A stretch of 64,000 bases of DNA from Sulfuricystis thermophila (GCF_004323595.1 NZ_AP019373.1:310001-374000); one strand, 5' to 3'. Counted from the stretch's first letter, positions 29,646 through 38,820 are shown. Notes: generated from the sequence alone by a model not told the origin. A program made the numbers and translations.

Positions 29646-31060
29646 TCATGGAATCGCGCGCGCACCGCTTCAAGCAAAACGCCGTCGACTCGCTGGCCAA
29701 TCCCGTGTTGCAGGCCAGCATGAAGAAGGCCAAGGGCAAGTTCGTCGACAAGCGCGCGATCGCGATCAAGGAAATCGACGACTTCGAGGCCACGCGTGAG
29801 GCGGCCAAACGCATCCGCAATCAGGTCATCGAGAATCTCGACCTGTGGCTGGAAAAGTTCGAGCAAACCGCCACCGCGCGCGGCGCGAAGGTCTTGTGGG
29901 CGAAAGATGGCGCCGAAATCTGCCGGCTCGTCGTCGAGATCGGCAAGCAGCATGGCGTCAAGAAGGCCGTCAAGTCGAAGTCGATGCTCTCCGAGGAAGC
30001 GGGCCTCAATCTGGCGCTGGCCGCCGCCGGCATCCAGCCGGTGGAGACCGATCTCGGCGAATACATCCTGCAGATCAACGACAACGAGCCGCCTTCCCAC
30101 ATCATCGCGCCGGTCGTGCACAAGAGCCTCGACGAAGTCGCCGATCTCTTCCATAAGACCCATCACACGCCGCGCAAGACCGACATCCCTCAGCTCACCC
30201 GCGAAGCACGCGAGGTGCTGCGTGAACACTTCCTGACCGCCGAGATGGGCATCTCCGGCGGCAATTTCCTGATCGCCGAGACCGGCTCGGTGGCGCTGGT
30301 CACCAACGAGGGCAATGGCCGCATGGTGACCACCCTGCCGCGCGTCCATGTCGTCGTCACCGGCATCGAGAAGGTGATCCCGACGCTGGAAGACCTGGCC
30401 ACCTTGATGCGCCTGTTGCCGCGCTCGGCGACCGGCCAGTCGATCTCGAACTATGTCTCGGTGCTCACCGGCACGAAGGCGGAAGGCGAGAGCGACGGCC
30501 CGGAGCATCTCTATTTCATCCTCGTCGACAATGGCCGCGCCGAGGTCGTCGGCTCGGAATTCCAGGACATGCTGCGCTGCATCCGCTGTGGCGCCTGCAT
30601 GAACCACTGCCCGGTCTATCAGACCATCGGCGGACAGGCTTACGGCTGGGTCTATCCCGGGCCGATGGGCTCGGTGCTGACACCGCTATACACCGGCCTG
30701 GAAAACGCGCTCGATCTGCCCCACGCGGCCACCCTGTGCAACCAATGCGGCGTCGTCTGCCCGGTCAAGATTCCGCTGCCGGAGCTGTTGCGCAAATTGC
30801 GCGAAAAGCAGGTCGAGCGCCATCTGCGGCCGTGGTTCGAGCGCCTCGCCTTCCGGCTCTGGGCCTGGGTGGCGAGCCGCCCGGCGCTGTATGGTCTCGG
30901 CACCCGGTTCGCGGTGCGCTATCTCGAGTGGCTCGCCGACGGCAAAGGCAGCATATCCAGGCTCGGCCTGGCGCCCGAATGGACGCAGGGGCGCAACTTC
31001 CCCGCGCCGGAAGGCAAAACCTTCCGTGAGCTGTATGCCCAACGGGGGCGCAACGGATGA
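29642..31060 (+). CDS. lutB: L-lactate utilization protein LutB (LldF), ferredoxin-type Fe-S subunit
   Basis: 472 residues. The N-terminal two thirds form the LUD domain ('LVTNEGNGRMVTTLPRVHVV', 'SISNYVSVLTGTKAEGESDG'). Two [4Fe-4S] motifs follow: 'CIRCGACMNHCPVYQ' (about 317-331) and 'CNQCGVVCPVKIP' (about 367-379). A C-terminal stretch ends near 'EGKTFRELYAQRGR'. It carries electrons from lactate in the LutABC complex at the cytoplasmic side of the membrane. It overlaps lutA and lutC by four bases each. A second ATG at 29648 is an alternative start. Confidence 0.93.
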   Translation: MIMESRAHRFKQNAVDSLANPVLQASMKKAKGKFVDKRAIAIKEIDDFEATREAAKRIRNQVIENLDLWLEKFEQTATARGAKVLWAKDGAEICRLVVEIGKQHGVKKAVKSKSMLSEEAGLNLALAAAGIQPVETDLGEYILQINDNEPPSHIIAPVVHKSLDEVADLFHKTHHTPRKTDIPQLTREAREVLREHFLTAEMGISGGNFLIAETGSVALVTNEGNGRMVTTLPRVHVVVTGIEKVIPTLEDLATLMRLLPRSATGQSISNYVSVLTGTKAEGESDGPEHLYFILVDNGRAEVVGSEFQDMLRCIRCGACMNHCPVYQTIGGQAYGWVYPGPMGSVLTPLYTGLENALDLPHAATLCNQCGVVCPVKIPLPELLRKLREKQVERHLRPWFERLAFRLWAWVASRPALYGLGTRFAVRYLEWLADGKGSISRLGLAPEWTQGRNFPAPEGKTFRELYAQRGRNG

Positions 31061-31719
31061 GCAGTCGCGACGACATCCTCGGCCGCGTGCGTGCGCGTTT
31101 GAACCGCACCCCGGAAAACGCGGCGGCCGGCCGTGCCTCGCTCGAAGCCACGCTGGCCGAGAGAGCGCAGGGGCCGCGGCCCGCGCTGCCGACACAAAAA
31201 TCGGCGCTGACAGAACGGCTCGTCGAGAAATCGCTGGGGTATTCGAGTAGCGTCGATCGCATCGGCAGCTACGCCGAGGCGCCCGCCGCCGTCGCCCGCT
31301 ATCTCGCGGGGCTGAACCTGCCGCCGCGGGCCGTGGTCTGGCCGCAGCTCGCTCATCTCGACTGGGCGGGCGCAGGGCTCGCGGTCGAAGCACGCGGCGC
31401 ACGAGATCGAGATCTCGTCGGCATCACCGGCTGCTTCTGCGCGATTGCCGAAACAGGAACCTTGATGCTCTGCGGCGGGCCGGAATCTCCGGCTTCCGTG
31501 AGCCTGCTGCCGGAAACCCATATCGCGCTGGTGCCGGCCTCCCGCATCGTCGCCGGCATGGAGGAAGCCTTCGCGCTCGCCCGCGCCGAGTTGGGCGCCT
31601 TGCCGCGCGCGGTCAATTTCATCTCCGGCCCCTCGCGCACCGGCGACATCGAACAGACCATCGTGCTCGGCGCCCACGGCCCCTACCGGGTGCATCTGAT
31701 CCTCATCGGCGACAAATAA
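31057..31719 (+). CDS. lutC: L-lactate utilization protein LutC (LldG)
   Basis: 220 residues of the LUD family: 'GITGCFCAIAETGTLMLCGG', then 'SLLPETHIALVPASRIV' and the family's terminal block 'FISGPSRTGDIEQTIVLGAH'. It is the third subunit of the lactate dehydrogenase complex. A diverged 24-bp repeat at 31197-31220 is read as QKSALTERLVEK in the variable N-terminal region, using a different frame from the other coding copies. The ATG overlaps the lutB stop (ATGA). Confidence 0.92.
   Translation: MSSRDDILGRVRARLNRTPENAAAGRASLEATLAERAQGPRPALPTQKSALTERLVEKSLGYSSSVDRIGSYAEAPAAVARYLAGLNLPPRAVVWPQLAHLDWAGAGLAVEARGARDRDLVGITGCFCAIAETGTLMLCGGPESPASVSLLPETHIALVPASRIVAGMEEAFALARAELGALPRAVNFISGPSRTGDIEQTIVLGAHGPYRVHLILIGDK
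31197..31220 (-). repeat. Dispersed 24-bp repeat, copy 8 (inside lutC)
   Basis: Minus-strand orientation, a diverged copy (AGCCGTTCTGTC, AGCGCCGATTTT). The right half resembles copy 2 at 8527-8550, suggesting a sub-family with TTCTGTC in the middle. Read in lutC as KSALTERL. Confidence 0.65.
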
Positions 31720-31784
31720 GGCTTGTCAACCTGCTGTGCTGACGGACGTTACTTGCTCCAGTTTCACAAAACAACGGAGACAAC

Positions 31785-32162
31785 ATGTACGCCCGCATTC
31801 AATTCGTCAGCCCCGGTTCGCGTGAAAAGTATTCCTGGGTGATCGATACCAACCGCGAAACGGTCGATCACTGGCAGCACGCCCACCCGGAAGCCGAGGA
31901 GCTGGTCGTCACCCCGCTCGACGAGCAGGAGGGCCTGGAAGCACTGTTCTGGCAGAAGTGCCTGTATCACGACGTGTTTTTCGAGCGCTCGCCCTGCCGC
32001 GAGGTGCGCGAGCGCGGCGAAGCGGAGCTTGCCGAAATCCTCGATCTCGCCGGCCGCCTGCCGAAAGGCCGGGCAAGCGAGCTGTGGAACCGCTGCATGG
32101 AATTCCGTTTCGGCAGCGATCCGGTCGCGAAGAGCGACTATCACCATCGGCTGCCGACCTGA
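31785..32162 (+). CDS. Hypothetical protein, 125 residues
   Basis: I do not recognise a family. The product is soluble, acidic and rich in aromatic and His residues ('DHWQHAHPEAEELVVTP', 'QKCLYHDVFFERSPCREVRE', 'ELWNRCMEFRFGSDP'). There is no signal peptide or membrane segment. It starts at ATG 31785 after AACGGAGACAAC, 65 bases after lutC, so it may be part of the lut transcript or have its own promoter. It ends one base before the convergent ATPase stop. Codon use is like its neighbours, which supports a real gene. Confidence 0.7.
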   Translation: MYARIQFVSPGSREKYSWVIDTNRETVDHWQHAHPEAEELVVTPLDEQEGLEALFWQKCLYHDVFFERSPCREVRERGEAELAEILDLAGRLPKGRASELWNRCMEFRFGSDPVAKSDYHHRLPT

Positions 32163-32163
32163 T

Positions 32164-34818
32164 TCATCGGTGGCGCAGCGCCTTCTCGCCTTCCATGATC
32201 ATGAGGGCGAGGAGGCCGACGGTGAGGATCTCGCCCCAGGCCGACAGGCCGATCGCCGCGGTGCCGAACACCCGTTGGAAGACCGGCAGGTAGGTGAAGG
32301 TCAGCTGCAAGAGCAGCATGCTGCCAGCACCCGCCCACACCCACGGGTTCGAGAACGGCGCGACGCGCCACACGGGCCGGGAAAGCGAGCGGCAGTTGAA
32401 CAAAAACACCGTCTCGATCATCACGAAGACATTTACCGCGATGCTGCGCGCTTCGTTGAGCTGGGCGCCGCGTTCGAGCGCGAGCAGGAACAGGCCGAAA
32501 GCGGCCGCCAGCATCAGCGTTCCCAGGAGCAGCACCCGCTGGATCAGCACCCTATCGAGGATCGGCGCGGCCGGCGGGCGTGGCGGGCGGCGCATCACAT
32601 CGTGCTCCTTCGGCTCGAAGGCGAGCGGCAGGCCCAGGAGCACCGCGGTGGTCATGTTGATCCAGAGGATTTGCAAGGGCGTGATCGGCAGCGTCGTGCC
32701 GGCGGCGATCGCGGCGAGGATCACGAGGCCCTCGCCGAAATTGGTCGGCAGCGTCCAGGTGATGAACTTGACGATGTTGTCGTAGATGCCGCGGCCTTCC
32801 TCGACGGCGGCCTCGATGGTGGCGAAGTTGTCGTCGGCAAGGACGATCGCCGCCGCTTCCTTGGCGACCTCGGTGCCGCCCATTCCCATCGCGATGCCGA
32901 TGTCGGCGGCCTTCAGTGCCGGCGCGTCATTGACGCCATCGCCGGTCATCGCCACGATCTCGCCATTGGCCTGTAACGCCTTGACGAGCCGCAGCTTCTG
33001 TTCCGGCTCGACACGGGCGAAGACATCGACCTCGCGCACCACCTCGGCGAGCCGTACATCGTCGAGTGCGGCGAGCTGCCGGCCGGTGAGAGCTGGTGCA
33101 ACATCCTGCTGCGCGGCCTGCGGGCCGTCGTCACGCACGATGTTCAGTTGGCGCGCGATGGCGAGCGCCGTCTCGGTGTGATCCCCAGTGATCATCTTCA
33201 CCCGGATGCCGGCATGGTGACAGGCCTTGACCGCGGCGATCGCGCGCGGGCGCGGCGGGTCGATCATGCCGATCAGCCCGAGGAATTCGAGCTCGGCGAG
33301 ATCGTCCCAGCCGAGGGTGTCGGCGTCCGTCACGCGGCGCGCGAGCGCCAGCACCCGCATGCCCTGCCGCGCCAGATCGTTGGCAGTGGTTTCGATCATC
33401 GTGACGTCGATGTCGCCGCACAGCGGCAGCACCTTCTCGACCGCGCCCTTGACGTAAATGATGCGTTCGTCTTCGACGCGGTGCAGGGTCGCCATCATCT
33501 GGCGCGACGAATCGAAGGGCAGGGTGTCGAGTCGCGGATAAAGCGCGTTGGCGGTCGCCTCGTCGAGCCCCGCTTTCCTCGCCGCCACCAGCAACGCGGC
33601 CTCGGTGGGGTCGCCGGCGATCTGCCATTGTCCGTGCTCGTGGGCAAGCACGGCATCGTTGCACAGCAGGCCGGCGAGGAGCAGCTCCCGTGCCGTCTCG
33701 CCAGCGCCGACTTTTCGACCGTCGAGGAGAAAATCCCCTTCCGGCGTATAGCCGTGGCCGGTGATTTCATAAAGCAGACCGCCGGCGAAGAGCGCGCGCA
33801 CGGTCATCGCGTTCTCGGTGAGCGTGCCGGTCTTGTCCGAGCAGATGACCGTCGTGCTGCCCAGCGCCTCGACGGCCGGCAGTTGCCGCACGATGGCGCG
33901 GCGCTTCGCCATGCGGGCAACGCCAATGGCCAGCGTGATCGTCAGCGCGGCCGGCAAGCCTTCGGGAATCGCGCCGACCGCTAGCGCCACCGCGGCCATG
34001 AACATTTCGAAAGCGCTCTCGCCGCGGCCGATGCCGATGGCGAAGGTGAAGGCGGCCAGCCCCAGGATCACCCACAAGAGCCTCTGCGCGAAGGCGGCCA
34101 TTTTGCGCGTCAGCGGCGTGGCGAGTTCCGGCGCGGCGGCGATCATGCCGGCGATACGGCCGGTTTCGGTCGCCTGACCGGTGGCGACGACGAGCCCCAG
34201 CCCCTGTCCCCTGACGACGATCGTGCCGGCATAGGCCATGTTGCGGCGATCGGCCAGCGGCGTTTGGGGCGGCAGGGGGGCGGCGTGTTTTTCGATCGGC
34301 AGCGATTCGCCGGTCAGCTGAGCTTCGACGGTGTGCAGTTCCTTGCCGGCAAGGATGCGCAAGTCCGCCGGCACCTTGTCGCCGGCGGCAAGCAATACGA
34401 TGTCGCCGGGCACCAGATGGCGGGCGTCGATGCGCCGGCGGCGCCCTGCGCGCAGCACCGTCGCTTCGCTCGCCACACTCCTCGCCAGCGCGGCGAGCGC
34501 CTCGGCCGCCTTGCCTTCCTGCAGCGTGCCGATGATGGCGTTGATCGCCACCACGCCGAGGATCACGCTGCTATCCAGCCACTCGCCGAGAAAAGCCGTG
34601 ACCAAGCCGGCAGCGATCAGCACCAGCACCAGCGGCGCGGCTAGCTGCTCGAAAAGGCGCCGCCAGACGGATTTGCCGGACGCCATGGGCAAGGCGTTCG
34701 GCCCATGGCGTTCGAGGCGCGCGGTCGCTTCCTCTTCGCTCAGGCCGTGTGCGGGAGCAACGGCGTGGTGAGCGAGGAGGGCATCCTGTTCGAGCGCGTG
34801 CCAGTCAGACGGGTTCAT
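32164..34818 (-). CDS. Cation-transporting P-type ATPase (P2-type, Ca2+/Na+/K+-like)
   Basis: 884 residues. An N-terminal cation ATPase domain ('HGLSEEEATARLERHGPNAL') precedes the actuator motif 'QLTGESLPIEKHA', the TM4 ion site 'AIPEGLPAALTITLAIG' and the phosphorylation site 'VICSDKTGTLTENAMTV'. The hinge is 'MTGDGVNDAPALKAADIGI'. A C-terminal six-helix cation ATPase domain follows. PEGLP at TM4 is typical of P2-type pumps rather than heavy-metal pumps. The transported ion is unknown. The 24-bp repeat at 33691-33714 is read in frame as KVGAGETARELL in the nucleotide-binding domain. Its start overlaps the small membrane protein gene upstream. Confidence 0.92.
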   Translation of the reverse strand: MNPSDWHALEQDALLAHHAVAPAHGLSEEEATARLERHGPNALPMASGKSVWRRLFEQLAAPLVLVLIAAGLVTAFLGEWLDSSVILGVVAINAIIGTLQEGKAAEALAALARSVASEATVLRAGRRRRIDARHLVPGDIVLLAAGDKVPADLRILAGKELHTVEAQLTGESLPIEKHAAPLPPQTPLADRRNMAYAGTIVVRGQGLGLVVATGQATETGRIAGMIAAAPELATPLTRKMAAFAQRLLWVILGLAAFTFAIGIGRGESAFEMFMAAVALAVGAIPEGLPAALTITLAIGVARMAKRRAIVRQLPAVEALGSTTVICSDKTGTLTENAMTVRALFAGGLLYEITGHGYTPEGDFLLDGRKVGAGETARELLLAGLLCNDAVLAHEHGQWQIAGDPTEAALLVAARKAGLDEATANALYPRLDTLPFDSSRQMMATLHRVEDERIIYVKGAVEKVLPLCGDIDVTMIETTANDLARQGMRVLALARRVTDADTLGWDDLAELEFLGLIGMIDPPRPRAIAAVKACHHAGIRVKMITGDHTETALAIARQLNIVRDDGPQAAQQDVAPALTGRQLAALDDVRLAEVVREVDVFARVEPEQKLRLVKALQANGEIVAMTGDGVNDAPALKAADIGIAMGMGGTEVAKEAAAIVLADDNFATIEAAVEEGRGIYDNIVKFITWTLPTNFGEGLVILAAIAAGTTLPITPLQILWINMTTAVLLGLPLAFEPKEHDVMRRPPRPPAAPILDRVLIQRVLLLGTLMLAAAFGLFLLALERGAQLNEARSIAVNVFVMIETVFLFNCRSLSRPVWRVAPFSNPWVWAGAGSMLLLQLTFTYLPVFQRVFGTAAIGLSAWGEILTVGLLALMIMEGEKALRHR
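33691..33714 (+). repeat. Dispersed 24-bp repeat, copy 9 (inside P-type ATPase gene)
   Basis: Exactly the majority sequence: TGCCGTCTCGCC followed by AGCGCCGACTTT. The host gene (minus strand) reads KVGAGETA. A good reference copy for searches. Confidence 0.95.
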
Positions 34819-35050
34819 CCGGTTTCGAAGGGGGCAGCGGAGGCAGCGGACGGCTCATCTCATAGAGCACGATCGCCGCGGTGAAGAAGAAAAAGCTCGT
34901 CGCGCCGAGACTGCCGGTATAGACATGCTGCTTGCCATAGGTGAACCATGACCAGATGGAAAGCCCGAGCGAAAGCACGAAGCCGGTGAAGCTGACGCCG
35001 GCGCTGATCAGGGAAAGCTTTTTCAGGAAGCCGCGTTTTGCTTTGGGCAT
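34805..35050 (-). CDS. Small two-helix membrane protein
   Basis: 81 residues from ATG 35050 ('MPKAKRGFLKK'); earlier in-frame starts overlap the Kef gene and lack a leader. Two hydrophobic helices are seen: 'LSLISAGVSFTGFVLSLGLS' and 'LGATSFFFFTAAIVLYEM'. The tail is proline-rich ('RPLPPLPPSKPDEP'). No family is recognised. The 3' end overlaps the P-type ATPase start by 14 bases and the 5' end is 25 bases after the Kef-type antiporter, so the three are probably one transcript. It could be an accessory subunit of the pump; that is inference from coupling only. Confidence 0.72.
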   Translation of the reverse strand: MPKAKRGFLKKLSLISAGVSFTGFVLSLGLSIWSWFTYGKQHVYTGSLGATSFFFFTAAIVLYEMSRPLPPLPPSKPDEPV

Positions 35051-35075
35051 GGTTTTTCCTTTGTGAGTGGGGCGA

Positions 35076-36815
35076 TCAGGTTCTGTCCCCTGTGCCCTCG
35101 TGGTAATACTTGCGCAGTGAGGCATAGCGATGGGTGCGGACATCACGCACCTGGCCGATCGCGCGTTCCACCGGCACGCCGAGCTGCACGAGTGTCTCGG
35201 CGGCGATCATCAGGCTGCCTTCGAGCACCTCGGGGATGACCTCGGTGGCGCCGGCCTCCTTGAGCCTGGCGACGGTCGATTCGTCGGCGGCGCGGACGAT
35301 GATCGGAATGTCCGGGCGGCTGGCGCGCACCTTGCGCACGACGAGCTCGGCGGAATGCGGATCGGGATAGGCGACCACCACGGCACGGGCGCGGGCGAGC
35401 CCCGCTGCCTGCAACACCTCGCTACGGTCGGCGCTGCCGAAGACGAGTTTGCCGCCGGGCGGCACCGGGCGCTTGAGCTGTTGTGGGTCGATGTCGAGCG
35501 CGAGGAAAGGAATCTTCTCGGCGGCCAGGAACTCGGCGATGCGTCCGCCGGTACGGCCATAGCCGCAAAGGATCACATGCTGGTCCAGCGCGAAACCGGC
35601 GACGGCGATGTCGTGGATCGCCTTGGCCTGATGCGCCCAGTCGCCATGCACCATGCGGCCGGTGAATCTGACGGCGCGGTTGATCAGCAGCGGCGCGACG
35701 AACATCGAGAGCAGCATCGCGGCGAGCGTGACCTGGAAGACGTCGGTGCCGATCAGTCTCAGATTGTGCGCAAGACCAATCAAGACCAGGCCGAATTCGC
35801 CGGCCTGGGCGAGCTGCGCGGCGGTGCGCAGCGCCACGTCGAGGGTGTTTTTCGTCAGCCGGGCGATCAGCAGCACCACCAGACCCTTGCCGCCGATCAG
35901 CAGCAATACCGCGAGTAACAGACGGTGGCCGTTTTCGATCACGAAGCCCAGGTCGAGCATCATGCCGACCGTGACGAAGAACAGACCGAGCAGAATGTCG
36001 CGGAACGGGCGGATGTCGGCCTCGACCTGATGACGGTAGATCGTTTCGGAAATCAGCATGCCGCCGATGAAGGCGCCCAACGCCAGCGACAGGCCGGCCA
36101 GGTTCGTCACCCAGGCGAGTGCGATCACCAGCCAGAGTGTTGCCAGCACGAACAGTTCTTCCGAGCGCTGACGGGCGATGGCATCGTAAAAGCGGCGGAT
36201 CAGCCGCTGGCCGGTCCAGATCATCACCGAAAGAACGACGCTGGCCTCGACGAGTGCGATCGTCAGCGAACGCGGCAGTTCGCCCGCCGATTGCGCCAGC
36301 GCCGGAAAGAGGATCAGGCAGGGCACCACGGCGAGATCCTGGAACAGCAGCACCCCCATCGTCTGCCGTCCCGAGCGCGAATGCAGCTCGAAGCGCTCCG
36401 AGAGCAGCTTGGCGACGATGGCCGTCGAGGACATGGCGACGGCCAGGCCCACCGCGAGCCCGGCGCGCCAGTCCTGGCCATAGCCATGTATTGCGATCAG
36501 CATCGCGCCGCTCGCGGTGAGCGCCAGTTGCGCGCCGCCGAAACCGAACACCAGGCCGCGCATCGCCTTCAGGCGGGTCAGCGAGAACTCGAGGCCGATC
36601 GTGAACATCAGGAACACCACGCCGAACTCGGCGAACGCGCCGACTTCGCGGTTCTCGCCGAGGATGGCCAGGCCATGGGGTCCCAGCAGCAATCCGACGG
36701 CAAGCCAGGCCAGCATCGTCGGCCCCTTGAACTGGCGCATCAGCACCAAGGTCGCGACGGCGGCGGTGAGCAGCAGCAGGAGGATGGAAAGATTGCTCAT
36801 CACTTCGGCAATCAT
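35076..36815 (-). CDS. Kef-type monovalent cation:proton antiporter (CPA2) with RCK/TrkA-N domain
   Basis: 579 residues. The membrane part (about 1-390) has about 12 helices, including 'FLMFTIGLEFSLTRL' and 'LFQDLAVVPCLILFPAL', the CPA2 signature. A TrkA-N Rossmann domain follows ('HVILCGYGRTGGRIAEFLA', about residue 415) with 'VFGSADRSEVLQAAGLARA'. It probably exports K+ or exchanges it for H+ under NAD(H)-type ligand control. A second ATG at 36800 is a possible start. It is divergent from lemA and heads a transcript with the small membrane protein and the ATPase. Confidence 0.92.
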   Translation of the reverse strand: MIAEVMSNLSILLLLLTAAVATLVLMRQFKGPTMLAWLAVGLLLGPHGLAILGENREVGAFAEFGVVFLMFTIGLEFSLTRLKAMRGLVFGFGGAQLALTASGAMLIAIHGYGQDWRAGLAVGLAVAMSSTAIVAKLLSERFELHSRSGRQTMGVLLFQDLAVVPCLILFPALAQSAGELPRSLTIALVEASVVLSVMIWTGQRLIRRFYDAIARQRSEELFVLATLWLVIALAWVTNLAGLSLALGAFIGGMLISETIYRHQVEADIRPFRDILLGLFFVTVGMMLDLGFVIENGHRLLLAVLLLIGGKGLVVLLIARLTKNTLDVALRTAAQLAQAGEFGLVLIGLAHNLRLIGTDVFQVTLAAMLLSMFVAPLLINRAVRFTGRMVHGDWAHQAKAIHDIAVAGFALDQHVILCGYGRTGGRIAEFLAAEKIPFLALDIDPQQLKRPVPPGGKLVFGSADRSEVLQAAGLARARAVVVAYPDPHSAELVVRKVRASRPDIPIIVRAADESTVARLKEAGATEVIPEVLEGSLMIAAETLVQLGVPVERAIGQVRDVRTHRYASLRKYYHEGTGDRT

Positions 36816-36883
36816 ACCTGCCGGGGTGGGATGACGGTATCGGGCATCGACTACAATCGATGCCAGTCCGATACCAGGAGCCC

Positions 36884-37492
36884 ATGATGAAACTGCGTCT
36901 CGCCGTGCTGCTCGTTTTTCTTACCAGCCTGCTTTCCGGTTGCGGCTACAACCAGATCCAGCGCAATGACGAAGCGGTGAATGCCGCCTGGTCGGAGGTG
37001 CTCAACCAGTATCAGCGCCGCGCCGATCTGATCCCCAATCTCGTCGCCGTGGTGCAGGGCTATGCGGCGCATGAAAAAGAAGTGCTGACCAAGGTCACCG
37101 AAGCCCGGGCCAGTGTCGCCGGCCTCAAGGCGACGCCGGAGCTGATCAACGATCCGGCCGCCTTCGCCAAATTCCAGCAGGCGCAGGCCGAGCTCGGCTC
37201 GGCACTGGCGCGCCTCTTGGTCGTCGCCGAGAACTATCCGCAACTGAAGGCCGATGCCAACTTCCGCGATCTGCAGGCGCAGGTGGAAGGCACCGAGAAC
37301 CGCATCGCGGTGGCGCGCAAGCGTTACATCGAGGCCGTGCAGACCTACAACGTCGGCGTGCGCACCTTTCCGAACAATCTGACGGCGATGCTGTTCGGCT
37401 ACAAGCCGAAGGCCAACTTCAGCGTCGACAACGAGAAGGCGCTGGCAGCCCCGCCGGTCATTCGCTTCGATACCGCGCCGCAACAAAAGTAA
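36884..37492 (+). CDS. LemA family lipoprotein
   Basis: About 202 residues from ATG 36884 or 36887; AGGAG at 36876-36880 fits the second ATG better. 'LRLAVLLVFLTSLLSGCGYN' is a lipoprotein signal with lipobox LLSGC. The LemA core is seen as 'QRNDEAVNAAWSEVLNQYQR', 'RADLIPNLVAVVQGYAAHEK' and 'TENRIAVARKRYIEAVQTYN', largely coiled-coil helices. LemA proteins sit in the envelope and are usually encoded next to TPM-domain proteins, exactly as here. Their biochemical role is not established. The stop directly abuts the next start. An ACAATC-type -10 lies near 36853. Confidence 0.9.
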   Translation: MMKLRLAVLLVFLTSLLSGCGYNQIQRNDEAVNAAWSEVLNQYQRRADLIPNLVAVVQGYAAHEKEVLTKVTEARASVAGLKATPELINDPAAFAKFQQAQAELGSALARLLVVAENYPQLKADANFRDLQAQVEGTENRIAVARKRYIEAVQTYNVGVRTFPNNLTAMLFGYKPKANFSVDNEKALAAPPVIRFDTAPQQK

Positions 37493-38320
37493 ATGTTGCT
37501 CCGCTGGCTCGCCGTCATCTGGCTTGCCGTCCTGAGTCTGGGCGTGCCGGCGGCGGAGGGCGTCGTGCCGATCCCGCCGCTCGCCGCGCGCGTCACCGAC
37601 CTGACGGGCACCCTGACGCGAGATGAACAGGCGCGACTGGAAGCGAAGCTCGCCGCGCTCGAACGCGAAAAGGGTGCGCAGATCGCGGTGCTGCTGTTGC
37701 CGACGACGCGACCGGAATCGATCGAAGCGTTCGGCATCCGGCTCGCGGAAGCCTGGAAAATCGGCCGCCAGGGGGTCGATGACGGCGTGATCGTGATCGT
37801 CGCCAAGGACGATCGCGCGGTGCGCATCGAGGTCGGCTACGGGCTCGAAGGTGCGATTCCCGATGCGGTGGCCAAACGCATCATCGAAGAGACGATCGTG
37901 CCGCATTTTCGCGCCGGCGATTTCTTTGGCGGACTCGATGCCGCCATCGAGGCTTTGGGCCGGATCATCGGCGGGGAAGCGCTGCCGCCGCCGCGTGCGC
38001 CGGCGGCAACCTCCAGCGATCTGCCAGCCTTTGCGCTCTTCGTGCTGGTGGTGCTGGCGCATTTCGCGCGCCTCTTGTTCGGGCTGATCGGTGCGCTGCT
38101 GGTGGCCGGGCTCGCCGCAGGCACGGCCTATCTGTTGTTCGGCAGCTGGCTTGCCGCGCTGTTTTTCGCCTTGCTGACATTCCTCTTCGCTTTCGGCCGA
38201 GGCAGTGGCGGAGGCTGGCACACCGGTGGCGGCGGCCTGGGGGGCGGCGGCTTCGGCGGCGGCGGGTTTTCCGGTGGGGGCGGCGGCTTCGGCGGCGGCG
38301 GTGCCTCGGGGAGGTGGTAG
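37493..38320 (+). CDS. TPM-domain membrane protein with glycine-rich tail (YgcG family)
   Basis: 275 residues. Layout: signal peptide ('WLAVIWLAVLSLGVPAAEG'), TPM domain (about 25-150, 'VTDLTGTLTRDEQARLEAKL', 'DDGVIVIVAKDDRAVRIEVG', 'YGLEGAIPDAVAKRIIEE'), two hydrophobic helices (about 178-230) and a tail made almost wholly of Gly, Ser and Phe. Start ATG 37493 follows the lemA stop without a gap. It likely works with LemA in the envelope. The TPM fold has been linked to photosystem II repair in plants, but the bacterial role is open. Confidence 0.88.
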   Translation: MLLRWLAVIWLAVLSLGVPAAEGVVPIPPLAARVTDLTGTLTRDEQARLEAKLAALEREKGAQIAVLLLPTTRPESIEAFGIRLAEAWKIGRQGVDDGVIVIVAKDDRAVRIEVGYGLEGAIPDAVAKRIIEETIVPHFRAGDFFGGLDAAIEALGRIIGGEALPPPRAPAATSSDLPAFALFVLVVLAHFARLLFGLIGALLVAGLAAGTAYLLFGSWLAALFFALLTFLFAFGRGSGGGWHTGGGGLGGGGFGGGGFSGGGGGFGGGGASGRW

Positions 38321-38322
38321 GC

Positions 38323-38820
38323 ATGCGGTTCAAGCGTTTGTGCAAACATCTGCTGACCCCGCCCTGGCTGGCCCTGCGGCGCTTTCCAACCGATGTGCGC
38401 AGGGAGATCGCTCTGGCGGTGGCCGAATCGGAGCGGCATCATCGCGGCGAGCTGCGCGTGGCGATCGAAGGCCCGTTGCCCGTGGCCGCCTTGCTGCGTG
38501 ATGTCTCGCCGCGTGAGCGCGCCCTCGAGTTGTTCGCCAGCCTGCGCGTTTGGGATACACAAGAGAACAGCGGGGTGCTGATCTACCTGCAACTGGTCGA
38601 CCGGGACGTGGAAATCCTCGTCGACCGCGGCATCGCCGCGAAAGTGCCGCCAGAGCAATGGCAACGGCTCTGCCGTGATCTCGAAACGGCGATGCGCGAA
38701 GGCCGCTGCCGCGAGGGGCTGCTCGCGGCGATCGCGGCGATCACCGCGCTGCTTGCCGAGCATTTCCCTGCCCGGTCCGAGAATCCGAACGAGTTGCCGA
38801 ACGAGCCCGTGATGCTATGA
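38323..38820 (+). CDS. Second TPM-domain family protein (no Gly-rich tail)
   Basis: 165 residues from ATG 38323; a GTG three codons earlier is possible. 'LAVAESERHHRGELRVAIEG' and 'LRVWDTQENSGVLIYLQLVD' followed by 'VEILVDRGIAAKVPPEQW' resemble the TPM fold. The pattern is the shorter companion normally found as the third gene of lemA-TPM-TPM clusters. No signal peptide is evident; 'LLAAIAAITALLAEHF' may be an amphipathic helix. It is separated from the previous stop by two bases. The 24-bp repeat starts nine bases after its stop. Confidence 0.85.
   Translation: MRFKRLCKHLLTPPWLALRRFPTDVRREIALAVAESERHHRGELRVAIEGPLPVAALLRDVSPRERALELFASLRVWDTQENSGVLIYLQLVDRDVEILVDRGIAAKVPPEQWQRLCRDLETAMREGRCREGLLAAIAAITALLAEHFPARSENPNELPNEPVML

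Noticed and set aside
33691-33714. Repeat as a Neisseria-type DNA uptake sequence
   Set aside because: It shares TGCCGTCT with the neisserial 12-mer, but most copies vary at exactly these bases and conserve the other half instead, so homology is not supported. An uptake role in general is not excluded.
36630-36655. A further repeat copy in the Kef antiporter gene (GCGCCGACTTCG)
   Set aside because: Only about twelve bases agree and the encoded residues are in a conserved antiporter segment.
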